From Candidatus Tayloriibacteriota bacterium (GTDB lineage: Bacteria; Patescibacteriota; Minisyncoccia; Phycocordibacterales; UBA11359): 5,298 nt of DNA. The notes under the pieces are model-generated. The model saw only the letters and a program-made list of their open reading frames with translations. It searched no databases and had not been told where the DNA came from. Positions 1 through 4,565 of this stretch are shown here, piece after piece (the stretch's first letter is position 1; each line of letters starts with the position of its first letter). Both the position numbers and the translations under genes were made by a program. The DNA lies in NCBI GenBank assembly GCA_003455555.1, contig DMQX01000060.1, positions 1 to 5,298 of the forward strand. The letters are read 5' to 3'.

Positions 1-230
1 GTGTTGTGGGCCGAACCCAGGGTGTTTCAGGTCTCACCAAATTGTTTATGAGTTTAGGGATCAGTAATAAAAAAACCGCCGAAAGGGCCATGGTGGTGGT
101 GGCGGTTATTTTCTTTCTGCTGGCCGGGGTGATGGCTTCATATTCATTGGGATTATTTCAGCCAAAAAGGCAAATTGTTGAATTGGGTTCAGAGATTCAG
201 AAAATGGATCAGCTAAGAAACCAAAGATGA
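1..230 (+). CDS. C-terminal part of (or small) single-pass membrane protein, unknown function
   Basis: The reading frame is open to the left edge of the window, so this is probably the tail of a longer gene. The only internal candidate starts are a GTG at 6 (74 residues) and an ATG at 48 (60 residues). Neither has a convincing Shine-Dalgarno sequence. The visible protein has a positively charged stretch (SNKKTAER), then one strongly hydrophobic segment of about 25 residues (about residues 28-52 counted from the GTG), then a short charged tail rich in Q, K and E that could begin a coiled coil. That is the layout of a membrane anchor. Its TGA stop overlaps the ATG of the downstream pilin gene (ATGA at 227-230), so the two are almost certainly co-transcribed and translationally coupled. 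The partner suggests a role in pilus assembly or at the cell surface, but that is inference only. I do not recognise the family. Confidence 0.6.
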   Translation, partial: VVGRTQGVSGLTKLFMSLGISNKKTAERAMVVVAVIFFLLAGVMASYSLGLFQPKRQIVELGSEIQKMDQLRNQR

Positions 231-883
231 AAAGGCAAAATGGATTTACCTTAATTGAATTGTTGGTTGTGATATCAATTATCGCACTTCTTTCTACAAT
301 TATTTTTGCTGCTTTGAATTCTGCTAAAACAAAAGCGCAAGCTACCGTAATCAGAGCAAATTTTGACCAATTACAAAAAGCTATACTACTGTATCAAAAT
401 TCTGATCCAAGATTGAGGGTGATTGACCAGATGTTTGTAGATAGTGTTGGCAATTGTAATCCAGGAGAATGCGGGACTGAGGTAGATGACAAAAACGGGT
501 CTTCAGATTTTTACAGCAGCGATTTAGGGATTGGCTTATTAGTACAAGGACATTATATTTCGCAAATTGCAAAAAACCCGTTCTGGCCAAACAATGGAAG
601 TAATTTTTACTTCAAATACAATACCGATCAGCCTGCTTCATATACGAAAGGCTGGAATGCCTCCAAGGGATATTTCGCATGCGGCAGCAAACCTTTCGGT
701 AATTACGCCTTACTTGTTTATGATACAAATGATCCGCCTATTTACGGTGACAAGCTTGGTATGGACAAAACAACTTTTTACAAGAATGTGGGCACAAAAG
801 ACAGTCCAAATTTCGTCCCGCAATCGACTGAGCCGGGAAATGATTATTATACCGGTTCTTATTGTGTGACTGATGCACCATAA
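227..883 (+). CDS. Type IV pilin-like / pseudopilin protein with class III signal peptide
   Basis: The 218-residue protein begins MKRQNG|FTLIELLVVISIIALLS. This is a textbook prepilin peptidase site: a short basic leader, cleavage after Gly6, Phe7 as the methylated +1 residue and Glu11 at +5, followed by a hydrophobic N-terminal helix to about residue 30. The family is inserted in the membrane and assembled into pili, or into pseudopili of type II secretion or competence systems. Residues 31-60 continue the amphipathic alpha-1 helix. The rest is a globular, Gly/Asn/Tyr-rich head that I cannot place in a named subfamily. It has four cysteines (77, 82, 152, 213), two in a CNPGEC motif and one five residues before the last, compatible with two disulfides and a C-terminal disulfide loop. 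No Shine-Dalgarno is seen; translation is probably coupled to the upstream gene through the 4-base ATGA overlap. A terminator follows at 930-946. It could be a major or a minor pilin. Confidence 0.9.
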   Translation: MKRQNGFTLIELLVVISIIALLSTIIFAALNSAKTKAQATVIRANFDQLQKAILLYQNSDPRLRVIDQMFVDSVGNCNPGECGTEVDDKNGSSDFYSSDLGIGLLVQGHYISQIAKNPFWPNNGSNFYFKYNTDQPASYTKGWNASKGYFACGSKPFGNYALLVYDTNDPPIYGDKLGMDKTTFYKNVGTKDSPNFVPQSTEPGNDYYTGSYCVTDAP

Positions 884-892
884 GTTCGGTAC

Positions 893-920
893 TTGCATTT
901 TTCTACCATTGTGATATGGT
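893..920 (+). promoter_or_regulatory. Putative sigma70-type promoter for secE-nusG-rplK
   Basis: A -35-like TTGCAT (893-898) is separated by 16 bp from a -10-like TATGGT (915-920). The -10 is preceded by TGa (912-914), making it an extended -10. It starts 10 bp after the pilin stop codon. The same -35 hexamer and following T-run (TTGCATTTTT) recur in the proposed promoter at 3351. Predicted transcription start is about 926-928, giving a leader of roughly 50 nt before secE. Called by eye only. Confidence 0.5.
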
Positions 921-929
921 ACTAATAGC

Positions 930-946
930 CCCCAGCGGGGTTTTTT
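930..946 (+). terminator. Short intrinsic terminator after the pilin gene
   Basis: CCCC (930-933), loop AGC, GGGG (937-940), then six T (941-946). The stem is only 4 bp but all G-C, with a tight loop and a good T-run. It lies 46 bp after the pilin stop. It also lies at the predicted first bases of the transcript from the promoter at 893-920, so it would terminate only transcripts arriving from upstream. Confidence 0.6.
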
Positions 947-979
947 AGTAAGAAAATCCATTATTTAACGGCACTCTAT

Positions 980-1159
980 ATGAAACTCACAAATTATATT
1001 AAGGAAACTCGAGCCGAGATCAAGCATGTTGTCTGGCCGACCCGCGCTCAGGCTATCGGCTATACGGTTATCGTGATTGTCTTTTCTGCGGTCGTAGCGG
1101 TCTTGCTCGGCGCTTTTGACTTCCTCTTTTCAAGCATTTTGCAAAAATTAATTTCATAA
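980..1159 (+). CDS. secE: Preprotein translocase subunit SecE
   Basis: A 59-residue protein starting MKLTNYIKETRAEIKHVVWP. SecE is the small essential subunit that clamps the SecY channel in the cytoplasmic membrane. The amphipathic N-terminal helix carries the family signature around residues 13-22 (E-I-K-H-V-V-W-P-T-R, compare E-x-K-K-V-x-W-P-T-R). One transmembrane helix follows at about residues 27-51, ending in a short polar tail. This is the minimal single-helix form found in most bacteria, not the three-helix E. coli form. The assignment is reinforced by nusG starting 17 bp downstream, the near-universal secE-nusG pairing. The ATG at 980 has no clear Shine-Dalgarno. There is no tRNA-Trp gene upstream, which is commonly found beside secE elsewhere. 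Confidence 0.95.
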   Translation: MKLTNYIKETRAEIKHVVWPTRAQAIGYTVIVIVFSAVVAVLLGAFDFLFSSILQKLIS

Positions 1160-1176
1160 TATCTTATTAAAAACGT

Positions 1177-1722
1177 ATGGCGAAACAACAAATTGAAGCA
1201 GAACGAAACTGGTACGTCATCCATACCTATGCTGGATATGAGAATGCCGTAGCCCGAAACTTGCGTCAGCGCATTGATTCTCTTGGTATGGGAGACAAGA
1301 TCTTTAACGTCCTTGTTCCAACTGAAAAGAAGATTAAAGTGAAGGGTGGCAAACGTGTTGAAGAGGAAGAGAAAATCTATCCTGGCTACATTTTGGTGGA
1401 TATGATCGTGACGGATGATAGTTGGTACGTGGTGCGCAATACGCCTCGCGTGACCGGTTTCGTCGGCTCCGGAGTTTATCCTGTACCTATCGACAAGAAA
1501 GAATTTGAGATTCTTTTCAAACGCATGAACTCAAATGACGTAAAACATGCTATCAACCTCGTAATCAATGATCGAGTAACCATTTCTGACGGTCCATTTA
1601 AGGACCTAGAGGGGGCAGTCAACAGCATTGATGAGGAACGTGGCAAGGTAAAAGTGCTCGTGTCGATGTTCGGCCGAGAAACACCTGTCGAGCTGGACTT
1701 CTTGCAAGTTAAGAAAGTTTAG
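1177..1722 (+). CDS. nusG: Transcription termination/antitermination factor NusG
   Basis: A 181-residue protein matching the full length of the compact bacterial NusG family. NusG binds the RNA polymerase clamp, promotes processive elongation and can link polymerase to Rho or to ribosomal protein S10. The NGN domain is at about residues 10-115: NWYVIHTYAGYE (11-22), KIYPGYILV (66-74) and the conserved RVTGFVG (91-97). The C-terminal KOW domain is at about 128-181, with the characteristic DRVTISDGPFKDLEGAV stretch (132-148) and V-S-M-F-G-R-E-T-P-V-E-L (162-173). There is no insertion domain. The start is the ATG at 1177; the alternatives would cut into the NGN domain. No Shine-Dalgarno is visible upstream. 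It lies 17 bp after secE and 54 bp before rplK and is most likely in one transcript with both. Confidence 0.98.
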   Translation: MAKQQIEAERNWYVIHTYAGYENAVARNLRQRIDSLGMGDKIFNVLVPTEKKIKVKGGKRVEEEEKIYPGYILVDMIVTDDSWYVVRNTPRVTGFVGSGVYPVPIDKKEFEILFKRMNSNDVKHAINLVINDRVTISDGPFKDLEGAVNSIDEERGKVKVLVSMFGRETPVELDFLQVKKV

Positions 1723-1776
1723 GGTAGAGTCTTATCCACTGTTACGCTTCAAATTTATCATATTAGGAAAGAAACC

Positions 1777-2202
1777 ATGGCTAAAAAAGTTACAAAAAAA
1801 TTAAAACTGATCATTCCTGGCGGTAAAGCCGTTCCTGGACAAGCTCTTGGACCTGCACTTGGCCAAGCCGGCATTAACATTGGCGAGTTCGTTAAGCGTT
1901 TTAACGAGGAAACCAAGACTCGTGTTGGTGAAAAAGTACCTACTATTATCGAAGTTTTCGATGACCGTACTTACAAGATGACTTATAAGACTGAGCCTGC
2001 GTCCGGCATGATCCTCAAAGCGATCAAGGCTGAAGCTGGTTCCGGTAAGAACAAACTCGTAAAGGCAGGCAAGATAACCAAAGCTCAGATCCGCGAGATC
2101 GCTGAAAAGAAAATGGTAGACTTGAACGCCAATGATATCGAAGCTGCTATGCGAATTATTGAAGGTAGTGCGCGATCGATGGGGGTGGAGGTGGTTAAAT
2201 AA
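1777..2202 (+). CDS. rplK: 50S ribosomal protein L11
   Basis: A 141-residue protein of exactly typical L11 length. L11 binds the GTPase-associated region of 23S rRNA with the L10/L12 stalk and contacts elongation factors. The N-terminal domain has the proline/glycine signature LIIPGGKAVPGQALGPALG (residues 11-29) followed by QAGINI, and the C-terminal rRNA-binding domain ends with the conserved D-L-N-A-N-D-I-E-A-A-M-R-I-I-E-G-S-A-R-S-M-G pattern (115-136). One small departure: the usual T-P-P-A linker motif reads T-E-P-A (72-75). An AGGAAAG Shine-Dalgarno-like sequence lies about 6 bp upstream of the ATG, the clearest ribosome-binding site in the window. The 54-bp gap after nusG shows no convincing terminator. 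A strong terminator follows, and rplA, the usual next gene, is not here. Confidence 0.98.
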   Translation: MAKKVTKKLKLIIPGGKAVPGQALGPALGQAGINIGEFVKRFNEETKTRVGEKVPTIIEVFDDRTYKMTYKTEPASGMILKAIKAEAGSGKNKLVKAGKITKAQIREIAEKKMVDLNANDIEAAMRIIEGSARSMGVEVVK

Positions 2203-2220
2203 ATTTAATACAAAAACAAA

Positions 2221-2244
2221 AAACTACCGCTTGGTGGTTTTTTT
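2221..2244 (+). terminator. Intrinsic terminator after rplK
   Basis: Stem AAACTACC (2221-2228) pairs with GGTGGTTT (2233-2240), loop GCTT, one T-G wobble. The T-run covers 2238-2244, and an A-rich stretch precedes the stem, so it could also work on the minus strand. It lies 18 bp after the rplK stop and closes the secE-nusG-rplK unit. Confidence 0.88.
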
Positions 2245-2256
2245 GTGCATATAGTG

Positions 2257-2373
2257 CCCATAAAACAGAAAAGTGTCTTTCGAATCACACGGAAAAAGTC
2301 TTACTGACTTTTTCCTTATCCTCGGACCGTCGTCCTGCGGGGTGCTTCTCAAGACACTTTTCTGTTTTATGGG
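2257..2373. repeat. 117-bp element bounded by perfect 23-bp inverted repeats (MITE-like or structured RNA)
   Basis: The left arm 2257-2279 (CCCATAAAACAG... ending GTGTCTT) and the right arm 2351-2373 (AAGACAC... ending GTTTTATGGG) are exact reverse complements over 23 bases. Inside, the stem can continue with GAA/TTC (2282-2284 with 2346-2348) and CAC/GTG (2286-2288 with 2342-2344). It then opens into two smaller hairpins: 2291-2315, with a perfect 10-bp stem GGAAAAAGTC and loop TTACT, and 2324-2335 (GGAC, loop CGTC, GTCC). The fold is therefore a three-way junction. The core 2320-2345 is clearly richer in G+C than the AT-rich arms and flanks. No coding sequence is credible within it, and I see no clear target-site duplication. 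Candidates are a non-autonomous mobile element with terminal inverted repeats, a REP-like repeat, or a structured RNA. Finding other genomic copies would separate these. Confidence 0.75.
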
Positions 2374-2407
2374 TAAAAGATATACACAACAGATCCATCA
2401 AACGTTG

Positions 2408-2416
2408 TGTTATATT
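2408..2416 (+). promoter_or_regulatory. Putative extended -10 element before the membrane-protein gene
   Basis: TGt followed by TATATT (2411-2416) forms an extended -10. No good -35 is seen at the proper distance (2388-2393 reads AACAGA). The hexamer ends 6 bp before the ATG at 2423, so the predicted transcript would begin at or very near the start codon, meaning it would be leaderless. Confidence 0.4.
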
Positions 2417-2422
2417 AAACTC

Positions 2423-2761
2423 ATGAAAACAAAAATATATTCGATGAGGTTGGCACTAACTTTTTCATTTATCACAGCATTTATTATAATTGTTGTTGAA
2501 TTTGTTGGTATTCTCGGAAAGCCAGGTGAGTCGACCTACCTCACGGAAAGTCTTTTCTATACTCCTTTCGTGTTTCCTGGGTCTATCTTTGGAGGGTTCG
2601 CCGCGCTTTACTTTGATAGTATATTTAAAAGTAGCGATATCCCTGTTCTGACTGGTTATTTAAGCATTGTTCTTATTGTAAACTTGATAGTTTATTTTTC
2701 ACTCGGGGCTCTAATTGGCGGAATGTACGATTTAATTAAAAATCGCGATAGAGTTTCGTAG
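2423..2761 (+). CDS. Small multi-pass membrane protein of unknown function
   Basis: Starting at ATG 2423 the protein has 112 residues. Hydrophobic segments lie at about residues 9-31, 47-65 and 73-98, so it probably has three membrane helices. There is a polar loop (GKPGESTYLTES, 32-43) between the first two, and a basic end (DLIKNRDRVS) that would favour a cytoplasmic C-terminus. The frame continues upstream to 2273, but that extension runs through the inverted-repeat element and adds 50 residues of implausible sequence. The ATG at 2423 just after an extended -10 is the better start; ATG 2444 is an alternative. No Shine-Dalgarno is seen, which fits a leaderless message. I recognise no family, and no catalytic or transporter motif is visible. 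It lies in the accessory stretch between the ribosomal gene block and the ORF6N gene. Confidence 0.65.
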   Translation: MKTKIYSMRLALTFSFITAFIIIVVEFVGILGKPGESTYLTESLFYTPFVFPGSIFGGFAALYFDSIFKSSDIPVLTGYLSIVLIVNLIVYFSLGALIGGMYDLIKNRDRVS

Positions 2762-2807
2762 ATTTTAGGATTTCTTTAGAACTTTTTTAGAAAGATTTCA
2801 TACGCTG

Positions 2808-2813
2808 TATGAT
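2808..2813 (+). promoter_or_regulatory. Possible -10 element before the ORF6N gene
   Basis: TATGAT lies 11 bp before the ATG at 2825, leaving a leader of only a few bases. No convincing -35 is found upstream (the region is a T/A-rich run). Weak call, supported mainly by the same -10-close-to-ATG spacing seen at 2411 and 3374. Confidence 0.3.
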
Positions 2814-2824
2814 AGGGTTTTTGG

Positions 2825-3346
2825 ATGAGTAAAAAATCAAATAGTAAAAGTCTTATTCCTGAGGAGAGAATTGAACAAATAATCTTTATTATTCGTAATA
2901 AAAAGGTGATATTGGACAGTGATTTGGCAGCGCTATATGGGGTAGAAGTGAAGAGGCTTAATGAAGCTGCCAAAAGAAACATTGGGCGCTTCCCGAATGA
3001 TTTCAGGTTCCAGCTCACTCAGCTAGAAGTTGGTAACTTGAAGTCGCAATTTGCGACTTCAAGTTACGGAGGCCGCCGTAAGTTGCCCTATGCTTTTACC
3101 GAACATGGCGCTCTTATGGCAGCTAATGTTCTAAATAGTGAGAGGGCAGTAGCTATGAGTGTAGCCATTGTCAGAACTTTCATAAAACTTCGTCGATTAC
3201 TTTCTGTAAATAAAGATCTCGTTAGAAGACTGAATGAGTTGGAGGAAAAATACGATGAACAATTTCAAGTTGTGTTTGTGGCTATCAAAAGACTTATGGA
3301 GTTACCGGAAGAGCCAGAAAAACCAAAAATTGGTTTTCATGGGTGA
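2825..3346 (+). CDS. ORF6N domain-containing DNA-binding protein
   Basis: This 173-residue protein carries an ORF6N domain (a domain of phage and mobile-element proteins, often paired with KilA-N/Bro-type modules) at about residues 14-100. Its signatures are I-E-Q-I-I-F-I-I-R-N-K-K-V-I-L-D-S-D-L-A-A-L-Y-G-V (16-40), L-N-E-A-A-K-R-N-I-G-R-F-P-N-D-F (45-60), F-Q-L (62-64), and G-G-R-R-K-L-P-Y-A-F-T-E-H-G (82-95). A helical stretch follows (to about 128), then a charged coiled-coil-like region (130-160), and the protein ends in the family-typical I-G-F motif near the C-terminus. The domain is thought to bind DNA; no specific target is known from the sequence. Such genes are common in CPR genomes and in prophages. 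No phage genes flank it here. The coding sequence contains a perfect palindrome (3033-3067). No Shine-Dalgarno is seen. Confidence 0.92.
   Translation: MSKKSNSKSLIPEERIEQIIFIIRNKKVILDSDLAALYGVEVKRLNEAAKRNIGRFPNDFRFQLTQLEVGNLKSQFATSSYGGRRKLPYAFTEHGALMAANVLNSERAVAMSVAIVRTFIKLRRLLSVNKDLVRRLNELEEKYDEQFQVVFVAIKRLMELPEEPEKPKIGFHG
3033..3067. repeat. Perfect 35-nt palindrome inside the ORF6N coding sequence
   Basis: The arms 3033-3049 (GTAACTTGAAGTCGCAA) and 3051-3067 (TTGCGACTTCAAGTTAC) are exact reverse complements around a single central base (3050). In RNA this allows a hairpin of about 16 bp with a 3-nt loop. It encodes residues 70-81 (GNLKSQFATSSY) in the conserved part of the ORF6N domain, so protein conservation and nucleic-acid symmetry overlap here. 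Confidence 0.9.
3319..3337 (+). terminator. Weak terminator-like hairpin at the end of the ORF6N coding sequence
   Basis: AAAACCAA (3319-3326) pairs with TTGGTTTT (3330-3337), loop AAA. The stem is AT-rich, its T-run forms part of the stem, and it lies within the last codons (encoding K-P-K-I-G-F) just before the TGA at 3344-3346. It may act as a weak terminator or bidirectional element, or be only a by-product of the conserved tail. Confidence 0.3.
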
Positions 3347-3350
3347 TGTT

Positions 3351-3379
3351 TTGCATTTTTGGGCAGGTAGGCCTATAGT
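3351..3379 (+). promoter_or_regulatory. Putative promoter of the dCTP deaminase gene
   Basis: TTGCAT (3351-3356), a 17-bp spacer and TATAGT (3374-3379) make a near-consensus sigma70 promoter starting 5 bp after the ORF6N stop. The -10 ends 9 bp before the ATG at 3389, so the expected transcript has at most a few leader bases. The 8-bp palindrome TAGGCCTA (3368-3375) overlaps the -10. The -35 and adjacent T-run match those at 893. Confidence 0.6.
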
Positions 3380-3388
3380 TAAAGCATC

Positions 3389-4498
3389 ATGAACGCCAGT
3401 ATTCTGAACGGGAAGGGCACTCTGCCAAGCCAGACCATCATTGAGCTGATTCGCGCCGGCTTTATTCAAAATGCCAAAGAAGAAAATGTGCGGCCAGCTT
3501 CGCTTGACCTCTCTATTTCTGATGAAATATATTCCGTGGACGGGATTTTTCAACCGACCAAAGGTGAAACTGTCCGAAAGATCTTAGGAAAAATAAACAA
3601 GAAGAAACACCCGATCAGCAAACCGCTTTTGCACGATCAGATTTATTTGGTGCGGCTCAACGAGCTGCTGGAGTTACCTCATTCTGTTTACGGTTTCTTC
3701 AACCCACGTTCCACTTCTGGTCGTATTGATTTGCATGTGCGACTGATTGCGGACGGTATTTCGCGATACGATTCGGTCAATCCCGGCTTTACCGGCGAGC
3801 TTTGGATCTTTGTAATCCCCAAGACTTTTCCGGTAAAACTTTTTGAAGGTGCGTCGCTCAACCAGATCCGTTTTTTCAATATGGACACTCGGCTCAATCC
3901 TTTTGAAGTTGAAGTGGCGGTCAAAAATTACAAATTGCTTTGGTATCAAAACAAAGGCACCGCTTATAAATACGAAGATATGACGGTCAGTGAGAAAGAC
4001 GGTTCGGTTGTGCTGACCCTCGACTTGGAAGGCGAGAATCCTGGCTATGAAGGCATTGTTTCAGACAACGTTGTTGACCTATCGTTGGTCGGGCATCATG
4101 ATCAAAAGAAATTTTTTAAGAAGATCGAGATAAAAGATGGTTTCGCTTATTTGAAAAAAGGGGCGTTCTATTTGTTGGCCACACATGAAGCGGTCCGTGT
4201 ACCTCCGGAGCTGGCTTGCGAAATGATCCCGATGGATGTGCGCAGTGCCGAATTTCGTTCGCACTATGCTGGGTTCATTGACCCGGGATGGGGTTGGGGC
4301 ACACGCGCTGAGGGCAAAGGCAGGCCACTGACACTCGAGGTGCGACCTCTTGAGGATTTGATAGTACGCCATGGCCAGCCTATCGCTAAGGTCAAATTTG
4401 AGCGCATGACCGATATGCCTCCTCAATCGTACGACACAATCTCCTCCAACTACATCGTTCAGGCAGGTCCAAGGCTGGCAAAACACTTCAAAATCTAG
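3389..4498 (+). CDS. dcd: 2'-deoxycytidine 5'-triphosphate deaminase, long two-domain form
   Basis: This 369-residue protein resembles the long dCTP deaminase family (DCD, COG0717-related), which deaminates dCTP to dUTP on the way to dTTP. It is about twice the length of E. coli Dcd because it contains two dUTPase-like folds in tandem. Half one: GTLPSQTI (10-17), RPASLDL (35-41), NPRSTSGRIDL (105-115), N-P-G-F-T-G-E-L (131-138) and SLNQIRFF (156-163). Half two: D-V-R-S-A-E-F-R (283-290), Y-A-G-F-I-D-P-G-W (293-301), LTLEV (314-318) and I-A-K-V-K-F-E-R-M (332-340). By hand alignment with E. coli Dcd, the catalytic Glu (E138, in V-L-E-F) corresponds to Glu317 in half two, but to Phe141 in half one. 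The catalytic site may therefore rely on the second half. The ATG at 3389 follows a promoter directly, without a Shine-Dalgarno. A new promoter region precedes the next gene, 67 bp on. Confidence 0.88.
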   Translation: MNASILNGKGTLPSQTIIELIRAGFIQNAKEENVRPASLDLSISDEIYSVDGIFQPTKGETVRKILGKINKKKHPISKPLLHDQIYLVRLNELLELPHSVYGFFNPRSTSGRIDLHVRLIADGISRYDSVNPGFTGELWIFVIPKTFPVKLFEGASLNQIRFFNMDTRLNPFEVEVAVKNYKLLWYQNKGTAYKYEDMTVSEKDGSVVLTLDLEGENPGYEGIVSDNVVDLSLVGHHDQKKFFKKIEIKDGFAYLKKGAFYLLATHEAVRVPPELACEMIPMDVRSAEFRSHYAGFIDPGWGWGTRAEGKGRPLTLEVRPLEDLIVRHGQPIAKVKFERMTDMPPQSYDTISSNYIVQAGPRLAKHFKI

Positions 4499-4511
4499 TC
4501 GCTGTCTAGCT

Positions 4512-4540
4512 TTGCTTTTTGGTGGGAAATTGCCTATTAT
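4512..4540 (+). promoter_or_regulatory. Putative promoter of the nucleotidyltransferase gene
   Basis: TTGCTT (4512-4517), a 17-bp spacer and TATTAT (4535-4540) predict transcription from about 4547, with a leader of about 19 nt lacking a Shine-Dalgarno. An alternative is TTGCCT (4530-4535) with an 18-bp spacer and TAATAT (4554-4559), which would give an almost leaderless message starting at the ATG at 4566. Confidence 0.5.
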
Positions 4541-4548
4541 TAGGCGAT
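4529..4548. promoter_or_regulatory. Inverted repeat over the -10 box, candidate operator
   Basis: GCCTA (4532-4536) and TAGGC (4541-4545) are perfect inverted repeats around TTAT. They extend outward to an 8-bp stem with one T-G pair (ATT at 4529-4531 with GAT at 4546-4548). The repeat covers the proposed -10 at 4535-4540, a usual place for a repressor operator. There is no following T-run, so it is not a terminator. Confidence 0.45.
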
Positions 4549-4565
4549 ACAGATAATATACTAAT

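Noticed and set aside
381..590. Minus-strand open frame, and others at 710-961, 2776-3018, 3302-3553, 3674-3949, 4079-4594 and 4869-5171
   Set aside because: All lie opposite well-supported genes, have no recognisable motifs and unconvincing composition; they are shadows of the real coding strand.
567..869. Plus-strand 100-codon frame inside the pilin gene
   Set aside because: Fully inside the pilin coding region in another frame, with no domain, membrane pattern or start signal.
884..979. tRNA-Trp gene upstream of secE, common in other bacteria
   Set aside because: The 96-bp gap holds only the promoter and short terminator; no cloverleaf or tRNA-like arms can be drawn.
1723..1776. Promoter or L1-type autoregulatory leader before rplK
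   Set aside because: TTATCC (1732) and TATCAT (1756) are 18 bp apart but poor matches, and I see no hairpin resembling a ribosomal-protein binding site. The gap is more simply an intra-operon spacer.
2257..2373. Reading the inverted-repeat element as an integron attC site or a CRISPR repeat
   Set aside because: No integrase core sites, cassette layout or regularly spaced direct repeats are visible; only one copy lies in the window.
2273..2422. Upstream extension of the membrane-protein frame, starting at ATG 2273
   Set aside because: The extra 50 codons run through the inverted-repeat element and across the proposed extended -10, and give a protein segment that looks random. The start at 2423 fits better.
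228..3346. Alternative genetic code (TGA read as Gly, as in some CPR groups)
   Set aside because: TGA ends the first gene at 228-230, and the ORF6N gene at 3344-3346 right after the family-typical I-G-F tail; no conserved gene has an in-frame TGA.
4494..4520. Terminator after the dCTP deaminase gene
   Set aside because: The repeated CTAG (4495-4498 and 4507-4510) gives only a 4-bp AT-containing stem with a 7-10 base gap from the T-run; not convincing.
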